From positions 50,789,074 through 50,853,073 of the forward strand of contig CM068842.1 in NCBI GenBank assembly GCA_028554795.2: a DNA stretch of 64,000 nt. Direction: 5' to 3'. The notes below the pieces were generated by a model. That model made no database searches and was not told the origin of the DNA. It saw only the letters and a list, made by a program, of their open reading frames with translations. Below, in pieces: positions 1 through 8,565 of the stretch (position 1 is its first letter; every line of letters begins with the position of its first letter). This DNA is from Sinohyriopsis cumingii. Taxonomy: Eukaryota; Mollusca; Bivalvia; Unionida; Unionidae. The translations under genes were made by a program, and so were the position numbers.

Positions 1-295
1 TAAAAATGTTTTTTGCCCATCTAATAAAATCTGCACCGAAACTGAAACCAAATGAAGATGTTTGGAGCCAGTTGTCTTTTTGAAATTGATTTGAAGTATC
101 AAACCTGGCAGATGATTTTCTTCTGTAAAATAGACGATGTCCTACAATAAACGTGTATTTAGGCAATATCTCTTTGGATATTTTTATGAAAAATTTATAT
201 ACTTTTGTCTCAGATGTCTTATGAAAAGATACACGAGTTGCTTTGCCAAGATAGTGAAGCAAGCAAATTTTATAATCATATTAAATGTGTATCAC

Positions 296-724
296 CTACC
301 TTCGAATTATACTTCTTGTTCTTTTGGTGAAAAGCAATTTTCCTTTCATCGTCTTCCAAACATTCCAAACGATAGAATTTATGCGACCATGAGTCAACTT
401 CGATGATAAATAAAATATGATAAGCGGATATAATATGCATAGGAAAATACTTCCAGGTGGATCAAATGTGATAGAAAATGATAGATAGACTGTTATTCCA
501 ATTATTGAGAGGACGTATATCATTCTTTGGACAAAAATACACACTTTCATCTTTACATTTTGTAGCTTCCGTTGTAATAACGAAGCCTTCTTTCTTTCCG
601 GTTCGTCTGTGCTGTATTTGTCTGTCGGAACTTGACCGTTCAACTCAACGTCATTTAATGGAACACAAACTACATTATCGTCGTCGCATGTGCTGCATTT
701 GTCGCTTCGTGATTTCTCCTCCAT
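296..724 (-). CDS. hypothetical two-helix membrane protein (host flank)
   Basis: An open frame of 142 codons. The first ~60 residues are polar and contain a small Cys cluster (around residues 10-20). Two hydrophobic segments follow at about residues 62-83 and 91-107, then a basic tail rich in Lys/Arg. I do not recognise the family. It is longer than expected by chance in this AT-rich flank and the hydrophobic pattern is protein-like, but no splice sites, TATA box or poly(A) signal were established. It could be a terminal exon or a pseudogene rather than a complete gene. Confidence 0.35.
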   Translation of the reverse strand: MEEKSRSDKCSTCDDDNVVCVPLNDVELNGQVPTDKYSTDEPERKKASLLQRKLQNVKMKVCIFVQRMIYVLSIIGITVYLSFSITFDPPGSIFLCILYPLIIFYLSSKLTHGRINSIVWNVWKTMKGKLLFTKRTRSIIRR

Positions 725-2255
725 CTTTTGTCAATAAATCTAGGTCAATAAAAAGAATGAATACATTAGAGACTTCATGGACCTTATTTTAGAAACATGG
801 TAAAACAGATCATGCCAGTTTTTTTACGGTGTCATGACATGAGGAGTTACATCATGACGCCGCCTTTGTGTATTTCTAATTTACTGTAACATCCGTGAAA
901 AATTCACATTCGGTAAAGTGACTGTCCTAAGAAAAAAAACTGTTAAGTACTAGCAACTTTAAAGGAAGGAAATAAATTATACGATCATCAGATATCTTAA
1001 AGGCAATCACAATATTAGTATACACAAATTACATCATTATTAGAAAGGTCAGTATGTTCCACTTAATGTTTAATTTCATTCTTCCAACGGTTAAGGGGCA
1101 AAAATGATTTCATCATAAACTGTTGATAATTGTGGAGGTAAAGTTTCATCCCGTATCCAAGAAATGGTGTTGTGCCTTAGGGTTTATTTCATTTTAATCT
1201 TAGCGTATGACAGTAAACAGAGGGTATGACAGAGACAGATACAGAGGGTATGAGAAATGGAGCTTAGATTACTAATGGCTTTGCTAAAGCTGCGTCATGC
1301 GAACCATTCCAATGGAACTTTAGGATCTCTATGATTGTTTAATTTCCCTGTCGTTAGGGTGATAATAACAATATAAGTGTGATCTTGCATAGAAGAATCA
1401 GAGCAAGATGGATTCGTTTCAGACAAAAAAGGAAACTTTCCTAAATATGACCAGTTCCTTCGAGCGACCAGAAGATAAAAATTATATGGTTTGTTTCAAT
1501 TTATTTTTATAGATAATAATCATACAGAAATTAATAGACAATAAAGTAAATAATTCAAAGACTTTTATTTCGACTAATTTAGAAAGGATATCAAGACGGA
1601 TGCGAAGTTTATATTGTCAAGTAAGAATCCTAAAGCTATTATGGGTTGAAAAAGGGGTTAGGCAGGATCGTTGAGAATAGCAAAAGCTTTGACTTTGCAA
1701 GTATAATAACTGTTGCACAAGAAGGGATGAAAGACTACATCGATCGTGCTAAGGCAATTGGGTGATGGGCTTTGCCCAGGATCGCACCAAGGCGACCAAC
1801 CCAATATGGTCTGGTCCAGATACGAAACCCGTCCCCTTCTGATGGAGACTTCGGCAGGCTATCTACTGGACCACAGCGTTTTCTTCTAGAATGTACGAAT
1901 CCTATGAAAGGATATAGGTATCATCGAATAAACCATGGCATAGTAAAGGTGATATATAAGAACTTAATATTGGTGGTTATCAACTATTGGTGGTTTGTAA
2001 TATGACAGGGGTGAAACGGTCAAAAACAAATTACAAGAAGGCACGATGGTTTAAATCATAAATCCAATGGCATCGTTCAGATGCATGCAACCTGTAATGT
2101 GACATAAAACTGTTTGCTTTATAATCACTTCAGAATCACAGTCACTATGAGTCGGGTGTCATAAGTATGAAAGGCTGTTGTAACAGACTTATTGTAGATA
2201 GGACAAGAACAGTATCAACAGAATTAAGACATGTAACATATACTGCAAGATAAGC
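725..2255. other. host flank without recognised gene
   Basis: AT-rich non-coding sequence. Short open frames here have no recognisable domain. I see no RNA gene or complete mobile element. Confidence 0.5.
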
Positions 2256-2605
2256 ATTGATGAAAACACACTAATACACGCATATAAACAAAACAAAAAA
2301 TACACACATGTACACAAATTGCAAGACAAACAATGATGAAAACATCAATACACACATGCACACTAACATTAAGACCAGCAATGATGAAAACACACGGAGA
2401 CACGCATGCACACAAACTGTAAGACAAGCAATGTTGAAAACAGTGATATACATATGTACCAAAATTGTAAGACAAACAATGACGAAAACAGACAGATACA
2501 CACATGCACACAAACTGGTAAAATAACAATGAAAACAAGAATACATACATGTACACACTCTGTAAGACAAGTAACAATGAAAGCATACGGATATACACAG
2601 GCATA
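2256..2605. repeat. minisatellite, ~55-60 bp degenerate tandem repeat
   Basis: About six degenerate copies of a unit containing CACACATGCACACAAACTG and AAGACAAACAATGATGAAAA. The repetition makes several artificial open frames on both strands (all Tyr/Cys/Val or Asn/Thr rich); these are not genes. Confidence 0.75.
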
Positions 2606-3213
2606 ACTAAAATTGTATAGGCTTAAAAACCTATGGTCACATTTTTTTTTAAAGATTCTGCTAAGAACCTTTCATTATGAATGTATAATGTACAACATAA
2701 CTAAATGACCATACTACCATGAATACTAACAATTTTTCCAATAAGTATAATATTGACAACATTTTCCAGTTTCTTTCTTAATGGTCAAAGCTGAGTACGC
2801 TCCAATAATAATTAACGAATACTTTTCCCTAGTTGATTCTAGATATAATTAATTGTGTGGTACAAAAATAGTTACATATTCCAGAATTAAGAAAGAGCAA
2901 CTATTCTTTTATGTTGATAATATACTGTTATTTTTGTCATTCGTTAATCTTCCTTTGTCTTGTCATTTTTTCAGCAAGCTGTTAACACTAATTATTATAT
3001 GTTGTGTTCGCGACAGAGAAAATACTTATTTTAATAGCGACAAAAATACAAATGTGAAAATATTTAAAATTTAAATGTTCTCTAAATTAGATTTAAAAGT
3101 TATTTTGAAGTACAAATATTGGAATTTGTGCTTTGAGAACGACCATTGTGTCCGATGTAACAGCTTCTGCAGGGAAGAAGGTTCACTGAATCTGAGCAAC
3201 AGAATACTAGGAA
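2606..3213. other. AT-rich host flank up to the Polinton insertion site
   Basis: No gene, RNA or repeat recognised. The insertion site is an AT-rich tract. Confidence 0.5.
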
Positions 3214-3219
3214 TATGTA
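3214..3219. repeat. target-site duplication, left copy (TATGTA)
   Basis: TATGTA directly precedes the left end AGTAGTGAAG and is repeated at 23359-23364 directly after the right end. Six-bp duplications are the hallmark of Polinton/Maverick integrase. Confidence 0.95.
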
Positions 3220-3238
3220 AGTAGTGAAGTAGGCCACC

Positions 3239-3421
3239 CTAGGGACAATGGGACAAAGCATTAAAAAAAAACCTGGGCCACTCTAGGGACAATGGAAATT
3301 TAACATGGAGAAAAATCGTGGGCCACTCTAGGGACAATGGGAATTTAACATAGAGTTTGGGCTTGTCTAGGGACAAGGGAAATTAACATGAGGAATATAG
3401 TTTGGGCTTGTCTAGGGACAA
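3239..3421 (+). repeat. five iterons CTAGGGACAA in the left TIR
   Basis: CTAGGGACAA occurs at 3239, 3283, 3328, 3367 and 3412, spaced 44, 45, 39 and 45 bp. The outer three are preceded by GGCCAC and the inner two by GGGCTTGT. The same array is mirrored in the right TIR. Such regular repeats are candidates for integrase or replication-initiator binding; that role is inferred. Confidence 0.85.
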
Positions 3422-3520
3422 GGGGAATTAAATATGGGATTTTTTTTTTTTTAAAAAGTTTTTTAAATTTAAATTTAAATTTAAATTTAAATTTAAAAAA
3501 GGGTAGGCAATTGAAAGGCT

Positions 3521-3559
3521 ATCTCTTTTCGAGAAATATGGCTGGCCCTGAAAAGGGCC
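3521..3559 (-). terminator. histone-type 3'-end signal 1 (stem-loop plus downstream element), in left TIR
   Basis: On the minus strand, GGCCCTTTTCAGGGCC (3559-3544) forms a 6-bp stem with UUUC loop, preceded by AAA and followed by AGCCA. The purine-rich CGAAAAGAGAT (3531-3521) begins 12 nt after the stem, where U7 snRNA pairs in histone pre-mRNAs. It starts 21 nt after the stop of the 3581-4177 gene. Confidence 0.85.
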
Positions 3560-3580
3560 TTTCGCTTTCTTCTGCTTCTT

Positions 3581-4177
3581 CTATTTCCTCCATTTCCTCA
3601 TCCAGCCCCTAATCTTTCCCCAAATTCCTTTGTTCTTCCTCTTTTCTTTTTCAGGTAACCAGTCTGGGTGACCCATAGCCCTGAACTTCTCTTGTATCTT
3701 GATCCAATTTTGATTGACTTTGTCAAAGGCCTCTTTCTTCTTTATTGTTTCCTTATCCTGTTTTTCTTGACTCCATTTTTCTTTTATCTTTTTCACCTCT
3801 TCAGTCATCACTTGTTTCATTATTTCTTCTCCTTTTTTCAACCTGTTCAGTCCCCTCTTCATATATGACAACTCCGTCCAATACACTATATGTTCTAGGA
3901 AGCACCGGACTTGGATGACATAATCCAGTGCTTCCTTCAAACTCCCCACTCTGACATAAGGTGGGTCAATAAATCCTCTTGATTTGTTGACTTCATCTTC
4001 TATCATTCCTTCTATTATATGTCTGGCGGTTTTTATACGTTCGACTTGCCTGGTTACCAAGTATTCTTTATCTTCATACTCCCATTCCTTTTGTATCCTT
4101 TCTATAGCATATTCTGCATCTATTATCCAGAAATAGATATGCCTCAATTGATTAAATAAATCAGTCACTTGCGTCAT
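3581..4177 (-). CDS. outer gene A: coiled-coil protein with histone-type 3' end
   Basis: 198 codons from the ATG at 4177. The frame stays open up to 4333, but a TATA-like TATAAGAA (4235-4228) lies between, so the downstream ATG is preferred. The protein is charged and helical, with basic Lys/Glu-rich coiled coil over the last ~80 residues. The N-terminal helix region (motif around LRHIYFWIIDAEYAIERIQ and a later IIEGMIEDEVN) resembles the N-termini of the two neighbouring genes, which I read as tandem paralogues. Upstream lie two copies of the GCGCGGACGTGA module. Function unknown; position, small size and separate promoter suggest an early or regulatory gene. No homologue recognised. Confidence 0.75.
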   Translation of the reverse strand: MTQVTDLFNQLRHIYFWIIDAEYAIERIQKEWEYEDKEYLVTRQVERIKTARHIIEGMIEDEVNKSRGFIDPPYVRVGSLKEALDYVIQVRCFLEHIVYWTELSYMKRGLNRLKKGEEIMKQVMTEEVKKIKEKWSQEKQDKETIKKKEAFDKVNQNWIKIQEKFRAMGHPDWLPEKEKRKNKGIWGKIRGWMRKWRK

Positions 4178-4227
4178 CTTGTTTAGATTATTCTTTGTAG
4201 AATGGTTTGAACGACGAATACTGTGGG

Positions 4228-4338
4228 TTCTTATACGAAAAGCGCGGACGTGATGGAAAACATCCCTCAATACATAAAAATTGATCTTACCTAGATCATG
4301 ACCAAAACAACGCGCGGACGTGAAGGAAAACATCCCCC
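4228..4338 (-). promoter_or_regulatory. promoter of outer gene A
   Basis: Minus-strand order: distal module copy (4338-4312), a spacer with palindromic GATCTTACCTAGATC-like core, proximal copy (4267-4242), then TATAAGAA (4235-4228), about 50 nt before the ATG. The module GCGCGGACGTGAAGGAAAAC is repeated before the next two genes. Confidence 0.7.
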
Positions 4339-4419
4339 ACTTTTCTCATTTCATATAATAAAACCCAAACTATACTCTCCACATACGCTAAGAAACAATA
4401 AAAAAACCCATAATCTACT

Positions 4420-4590
4420 ATTCACACAAACTTACGCAAGTGCTTACAAACACAAACACACAAACACATACACTCACACTATAAAAAAAGAGTTAGTGTT
4501 TATATTCACACTACTCTACCTACACACATTGGCAAATTGATGGTTATTTCTTTTCTAGAGTATTGGGTAGCCCTGAAAAGGGCTGTTTTT
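4420..4590. repeat. segmental direct repeat, copy 1 (partner 5264-5440)
   Basis: Two near-identical blocks share the stretch with CTTACAAACACAAACACACA, GAGTTAGTGTTTATATTCAC and the stem-loop region. With the repeated promoter modules, this shows that the A, B, C gene units arose by tandem duplication of roughly 0.85-kb units. Confidence 0.85.
4546..4584 (-). terminator. histone-type 3'-end signal 2
   Basis: Minus strand: AGCCCTTTTCAGGGCT (4584-4569), UUUC loop, preceded by AAAC and followed by the canonical ACCCA, then CTAGAAAAGAAAT (4558-4546) as the purine-rich downstream element. It lies 30 nt after the stop of the gene at 4615. Confidence 0.88.
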
Positions 4591-4614
4591 TTTTTGAACT
4601 TCATGGACACCTGG

Positions 4615-4968
4615 TTAATGGTGGCACCTTCCAGGCCTGGCGCCACATACACATCTTGTCCCCCAGTTACTTTTTACCTTTTGGGGGGAGAGAGCAGAGG
4701 CAGGATATGTGGCTTCAGAATCCCAATTTTCGCTCTCTGGGATTCTGAAATTTCTTGTTCTTCTCTCCTTTTCCTCTTCCTCTTCTTTGTTTCTTCTCTT
4801 CTCCTCCTCTTCTTTGTATTTTCTCTCCTCCTCTTCTTTATTTCTTCTTTCCTCCTCCTCTCTCATCCTTCCGTCTTCCACAATGGCTTCCGCGGCCAGT
4901 TCATTCAACAGGCGCCTGGCATATTCCAGATGCACATGAAGTTCCAGTTTCGCCAGTCTCGTGTTCAT
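4615..4968 (-). CDS. outer gene B: Glu/Arg-rich coiled-coil protein with histone-type 3' end
   Basis: 117 codons. The N-terminus (LAKLELHVHLEYARRLL) is clearly related to gene C (LAKLNEAYVNLHRVRHSL). The middle (about residues 35-72) is an almost uninterrupted Glu/Arg/Lys single helix or coiled coil. The C-terminus contains a CVCGARPGRC Cys cluster. TATAAAT at 5026-5020 lies about 50 nt upstream of the ATG, leaving a short 5' leader. The function is unknown. The short coding region, TATA box and histone-type 3' end mimic the architecture of replication-dependent histone genes. Confidence 0.75.
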   Translation of the reverse strand: MNTRLAKLELHVHLEYARRLLNELAAEAIVEDGRMREEEERRNKEEEERKYKEEEEKRRNKEEEEEKERRTRNFRIPESENWDSEATYPASALSPQKVKSNWGTRCVCGARPGRCHH

Positions 4969-5019
4969 TTTTGGTGTTGATCAATCAACAAGGGTAGCTA
5001 GACTGCCCAGCGAGTTTCA

Positions 5020-5129
5020 ATTTATAGTGAAAGCGCGGACGTGAAGGAAAACATCCCCCTAAAAACATAAAATTGATCTTACCTAGATCATGACCAAAAG
5101 AAACAACGCGCGGACCTAAAAGAAACACT
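5020..5129 (-). promoter_or_regulatory. promoter of outer gene B
   Basis: TATAAAT (5026-5020) preceded by module GCGCGGACGTGAAGGAAAAC plus CATCCCCC (5059-5033), the GATCTTACCTAGATC palindromic spacer and a partial second module copy (5129-5108). The arrangement is the same as before gene A. Confidence 0.75.
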
Positions 5130-5263
5130 CACTCACTTTTTATGCTACCCATCACTATTTTAAAATTTTTTCATAAATCACTTCAATAGACTATCCACAT
5201 ACCCAAAGCAATCCAATCTAACCCCAAATCTAAACCTCAAACACCAAAAAAGACATCATTTTA

Positions 5264-5440
5264 ATCTACTATCCATACCAACATACTTTAGCACTTACAA
5301 ACACAAACACACAAACACATACCCTCACATTTTTAAAAAAAGAGTTAGTGTTTATATTCACACTACTCTACCTACACACATTGGCAAATTAATCGTTATT
5401 TCTTTTCTAGAGTATTGGGTAGCCCTGAAAAGGGCTGTTT
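5264..5440. repeat. segmental direct repeat, copy 2 (partner 4420-4590)
   Basis: Near-identical to 4420-4590 through the stem-loop and its flanks; see the partner entry. Confidence 0.85.
5398..5436 (-). terminator. histone-type 3'-end signal 3
   Basis: Minus strand: AGCCCTTTTCAGGGCT (5436-5421) followed by ACCCA and CTAGAAAAGAAAT (5410-5398); 28 nt after the stop of the gene at 5465. Confidence 0.88.
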
Positions 5441-5464
5441 CTTTGTTTGCCTTGGCAATCTTTT

Positions 5465-5824
5465 TTAGTTTCTAAGAATGCGATGTCCTCTGAGGATAGA
5501 CTTTCTGGCGATAGGTCTGCTTCTTCGGAAAGAGAAGTAGAACTCTTTGGTGTCGATACGGCAATCTACAAAGCCTCTGTCAGGTTCAGGTTGCTGCTGC
5601 TGTTGCTGTTGTTGCTGCTGTTGTTGCTGTCTCTGAAGTCTGTACTTCTCTGTCCATTCTTCTTTCTCCCTGTTCATTTCTTCTCTGAAGAGCTCTTCTA
5701 TCAGGTCTTCAGTGACTTTTAGCATTCTCACATTCTCTATTTCTTCTGGCTTCGGTATCAGACTGTGTCTGACCCTATGCAAATTCACGTAGGCTTCGTT
5801 GAGCTTAGCTAGTTTGGAGCACAT
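5465..5824 (-). CDS. outer gene C: coiled-coil, polyGln protein with histone-type 3' end
   Basis: 119 codons from the ATG at 5824. The open frame extends to 5944 but passes through the promoter module, so the downstream ATG is preferred. The N-terminus is paralogous to genes A and B. A helical Glu/Arg segment (motif LIEELFREEMNREKEEW) precedes a run of about 13 Gln, followed by a short tail. A weak TATA-like TTTAAGAA (5884-5877) and one GCGCGGACGTGA module (5917-5891) lie upstream. Role unknown; probably regulatory by position. Confidence 0.75.
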   Translation of the reverse strand: MCSKLAKLNEAYVNLHRVRHSLIPKPEEIENVRMLKVTEDLIEELFREEMNREKEEWTEKYRLQRQQQQQQQQQQQQQPEPDRGFVDCRIDTKEFYFSFRRSRPIARKSILRGHRILRN

Positions 5825-5876
5825 CTTCTTAGGAGGATGAGTCGACAATGGATGGTTAGACTGGAAACAACCCCGG

Positions 5877-5917
5877 TTCTTAAAGCCAAAGCGCGGACGT
5901 GAAGGAAAACATCCCCC
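5877..5917 (-). promoter_or_regulatory. promoter of outer gene C
   Basis: Single copy of module GCGCGGACGTGAAGGAAAAC (5917-5891, minus orientation) followed by a weak TATA-like element at 5884-5877. Unlike genes A and B there is no second distal module. Confidence 0.6.
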
Positions 5918-6044
5918 ACACGGTTTTCGAGCCGCAACGTTCAATGAGTGTCATGAGAGGGATAGTAAGAAATGAAAGAGCATCAATCCAACATTCTTAT
6001 AGTTAAACAAACCACAAAGGCATTTTTTTCAAAACACAACATTT

Positions 6045-6050
6045 TTTATT
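6045..6050 (-). terminator. poly(A) signal AATAAA for the capsid block
   Basis: AATAAA on the minus strand about 90 nt after the protease stop. It is the only minus-strand AATAAA I noticed between here and 14476, so transcripts of the 6.1-14.4 kb block may be 3' coterminal here. Confidence 0.6.
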
Positions 6051-6140
6051 CAAAAATCACTTAACACTAAACAATAACTCTAACATTTTTAACAATAATC
6101 CAACACTATAACATCAAACAATTTTTTCTCCATTGACAAT

Positions 6141-6737
6141 CTACTTTAAACAGGGCTGACAACGTTGTGAATGAAATTGTGATTTCCACTGTTGGAAATC
6201 ATTAGGCCATTGATGGACACTACGTTTCCTAGCTTGAGACAAAAGATAAGCATAATGGTCACAAAACCATCGATCTACTTTCGCATCGTTTCTAGAAGAA
6301 GAACGAGGATCAAAATGAGTCACTAAATGTTCTAAGGAATAGCCCAGGCTGCGATGATGCAGAAAATACACACAGTACTGTCCACACACCAAGGAATCTG
6401 TGCCTTGTAATGTCACATTATTGAATCGGGTGGTCTGAGCATTTCTTCTCATAAAGTCGATGATATCGTCTTCCAAAGGTGGCAATCCGTACGAATCGAA
6501 ATATTCCACACATCCTTCTTGAGGAAAGTAGACGGCTACCCAGTGGGTTCCTGGGAGATGACTGTCGTCCGTGTTGATCACGTAAGCTTGATGGTCTTTA
6601 GGTTTGCGATGAGGGAGTTCATCTTTAGCACAGACGACAGGATTCCAAGAAGCCGTATACGAACTGTGGTTCAAAAGGTAATAAAGTTCCCAGGTATCCA
6701 TTGTTTTGTGTGGTTTTTTCTTCTTCACAGGTAACAA
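6141..6737 (-). CDS. PRO: adenovirus-type (Ulp1-like) maturation cysteine protease
   Basis: 198 codons; an ATG 12 codons further in (6701) is an alternative start. The catalytic set is visible: His65 in GTHWVA, Asp81 in EYFDSYG, Gln111 and Cys118 in the segment QGTDSLVCG, matching the His-acid-Gln-Cys order and spacing of the adenain/Ulp1 family. In adenoviruses and Polintons this enzyme cleaves capsid and core precursors during virion maturation. The length is typical for the family. It is the most promoter-distal gene of the capsid block, and its first ATG overlaps the upstream gene by 13 bp. Nothing in the active site looks damaged. Confidence 0.93.
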   Translation of the reverse strand: MLPVKKKKPHKTMDTWELYYLLNHSSYTASWNPVVCAKDELPHRKPKDHQAYVINTDDSHLPGTHWVAVYFPQEGCVEYFDSYGLPPLEDDIIDFMRRNAQTTRFNNVTLQGTDSLVCGQYCVYFLHHRSLGYSLEHLVTHFDPRSSSRNDAKVDRWFCDHYAYLLSQARKRSVHQWPNDFQQWKSQFHSQRCQPCLK

Positions 6738-7231
6738 TAAGTCGTCAATTCGATCCTGACTTTTTGCTTGAAAATGTCTGACGAATAAACGGTTATTCGT
6801 TCTGTTTCCTCACTCTGATTCAGGAGAGCTTCGATACGATGGATCTCTTGAGTGGTTAATGGTGGACAAGAATGTTCACGCAAGTCTTTATACCACTGGT
6901 GCAACACGTCTTTGTTCGAGATGAGACTCCAAGCTTCGTCCAGATACTCGTCCAATTTTTCTTCTTGACTCAACATCAGGCATTTATCATGTTGAATTTG
7001 ACTGGGATGATCGTTTTGACATCCATAGCAATTTTTCTTGATCAATTCCGTCATTTTATCGACCAAGTGTTTGGCAAAACAGGAGACTAAATGGGCTTCT
7101 TGTTCTGGCCATCTTGACTTCATCATGACAACTTCTTCGTCTTTGTCTTGGGATTCTTCTTTTTCCACGGTCTCCTCACATTCCATGTCCAAAGTTTCTC
7201 CACTAGGCAAAGAGGGATAACAGTCTTCCAT
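6725..7231 (-). CDS. conserved Polinton protein with Cys/His cluster
   Basis: 168 codons. The N-terminal ~35 residues are acidic. The centre has a putative zinc site C68-x2-C71-x3-H75-x5-H81-x2-C84 inside a helical region. It sits between capsid protein and protease in the presumed late block, overlapping the protease ATG by 13 bp and starting 5 bp after the capsid gene. I recall similar Cys/His proteins at this position in other animal Polintons but know no function. A structural or assembly role is a guess from context. Confidence 0.75.
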   Translation of the reverse strand: MEDCYPSLPSGETLDMECEETVEKEESQDKDEEVVMMKSRWPEQEAHLVSCFAKHLVDKMTELIKKNCYGCQNDHPSQIQHDKCLMLSQEEKLDEYLDEAWSLISNKDVLHQWYKDLREHSCPPLTTQEIHRIEALLNQSEETERITVYSSDIFKQKVRIELTTYCYL

Positions 7232-7236
7232 GGCTT

Positions 7237-8565
7237 CTAGTAATCTAGAATGACTTCTCTCAAACTGTTGATTTCTATGGTATTATCGAATTCTGCATAC
7301 AGGATGACGTTCACCGTTACATCAGGGTCTCGGTTTGCAAACTGAATTTCCACACGAATCTGACCGGATTTTATAGGGTGGAAATGTCCCTCGTCGCTGC
7401 CTTGGTCAGGAGTGAAATCGAAAGCCCACAAAACATAGACTCCTACATAATCGTCGTACGTAATACCGTGACTGGTGTTGGTTCCTAACTGTCCCGTGGC
7501 TTCGTACAGGGACAAGTACGATCTCAAGTAATTCTTCTTGGTAAAGTCAGGTTCGAAAGGTCGGGTACACAAGGTCTTGCCATCGCGACTGACTTCGATC
7601 TTGGACACGCCAAAGTGTTGAAAGTAGAAAGGATTTTTACCCAAAGCTCCGTTGAAGGCTTCATTCTCGACGATACCAACGATCAAACGTTTGGGTAACT
7701 GTCCTTGGAACAAATGATCTTCGATCATGGATCGCTGTCCCTTGGGAATGGTGAAGGTTTTCACTTCCACGCGTCGTATGGGATACTTAGCGGTCGTTCT
7801 GCTCAATGTTTGACTGATGTCGTTACCCACTTTAGGTAACACTTCCACGCGTCGTACGTAGAGCCTGGCTTCCTCGATGACAGTTTTGCAAGCAGTAGTA
7901 CCTATCAAATGGAAAGTGGCACTGCTACGATTCAGTCTCAGGCGAACATTCACCCCGTTTAGCAAATATTTCTCTTGTAACCACATGTCCAAATGCAAAC
8001 GATCCATCAGTTCTAAACTCTGTTCATCTTTGATTCTGTTTCTTCGTTCTACAAATCCGTCATTGTTTTCTTTCTTTTCATCAGTTTCGAAATTTTTAAA
8101 CTTTTCAGCTTCGTCAACTTCCCATAGTACAGAGGCATTGAGATGAGTGTTCTTGGCGTCTATTTCGTACGTCAAGAGATTTTCCAGGTACGCTCGATAA
8201 GGGTAAGTATCCATGCTGCTGCTGACCAGTTTGTTGTTCAAGTACAAGTCCACTCCGCTAAACAAGGAATGCATGAAATTGTTGACGGGAGCTATTACCT
8301 CATCGCCATCTAGGGTCGAATTGTCCTCATCGACAACTTTGACTTTCAAGTACAAGTAACTGCTATTCAGATCGATGTAATCTTCGGGCTGTCCTTTGAT
8401 TTCAAACTCGATGGGAGCTGAGGCTGTCAATGAGGAGACGGGGTGAAATTCCACCCATTGGGATTCTTGCATGGTCATCATGGTGGGGGGCATGGCAAAC
8501 AGATCCAGTTCCGTCTTGGAACAAGCGCAAGATTCTCGGTGCATCATTTTTTTTCTGTGTTTCAA
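7237..8565 (-). CDS. MCP: major capsid protein (double jelly-roll, F54H12.2-like)
   Basis: 442 codons. The beta-rich sequence with the segments VNNFMHSLFSGVDLYLNN and YPYRAYLENLL is the recognisable N-terminal jelly-roll signature of the Polinton major capsid family, annotated in animal genomes as F54H12.2-like. The family folds as a double jelly roll, forms pseudo-hexagonal trimers and builds the icosahedral shell, as in adenovirus hexon and other bamfordviruses. Length is at the short end for the family. The start overlaps the stop of the pX-like gene by 4 bp, suggesting coupled translation. A TATAAATG at about 8708-8701 could drive it separately. The frame is intact. Confidence 0.9.
   Translation of the reverse strand: MKHRKKMMHRESCACSKTELDLFAMPPTMMTMQESQWVEFHPVSSLTASAPIEFEIKGQPEDYIDLNSSYLYLKVKVVDEDNSTLDGDEVIAPVNNFMHSLFSGVDLYLNNKLVSSSMDTYPYRAYLENLLTYEIDAKNTHLNASVLWEVDEAEKFKNFETDEKKENNDGFVERRNRIKDEQSLELMDRLHLDMWLQEKYLLNGVNVRLRLNRSSATFHLIGTTACKTVIEEARLYVRRVEVLPKVGNDISQTLSRTTAKYPIRRVEVKTFTIPKGQRSMIEDHLFQGQLPKRLIVGIVENEAFNGALGKNPFYFQHFGVSKIEVSRDGKTLCTRPFEPDFTKKNYLRSYLSLYEATGQLGTNTSHGITYDDYVGVYVLWAFDFTPDQGSDEGHFHPIKSGQIRVEIQFANRDPDVTVNVILYAEFDNTIEINSLREVILDY

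Larger units (their letters stand above)
3220..3562 (+). repeat. left terminal inverted repeat
   Basis: Matches the reverse complement of 23013-23358 nearly base for base, with a few substitutions and homopolymer length changes. In order from the end: five copies of CTAGGGACAA, an A/T homopolymer tract, an (AAATTT)n palindromic tract near 3467-3500, a downstream-element-like CTCTTTTCGAG, and a histone-type stem-loop read on the minus strand. Confidence 0.95.

Noticed and set aside
2224-2606. Overlapping open frames on both strands (up to 126 codons)
   Set aside because: Created by a degenerate ~55-60 bp tandem repeat.
3544-3559. GGCCCTGAAAAGGGCC read as a bacterial rho-independent terminator or a GNRA-tetraloop RNA
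   Set aside because: On the coding strand the loop is UUUC with ACCCA flank and purine-rich element, and the genome is eukaryotic. GAAA is only the complementary-strand reading and no U tract follows.
3581-5824. Assigning genes A-C as viral oncoprotein-like early genes
   Set aside because: No LxCxE or other retinoblastoma-binding motif is visible; only position and size suggest an early role.
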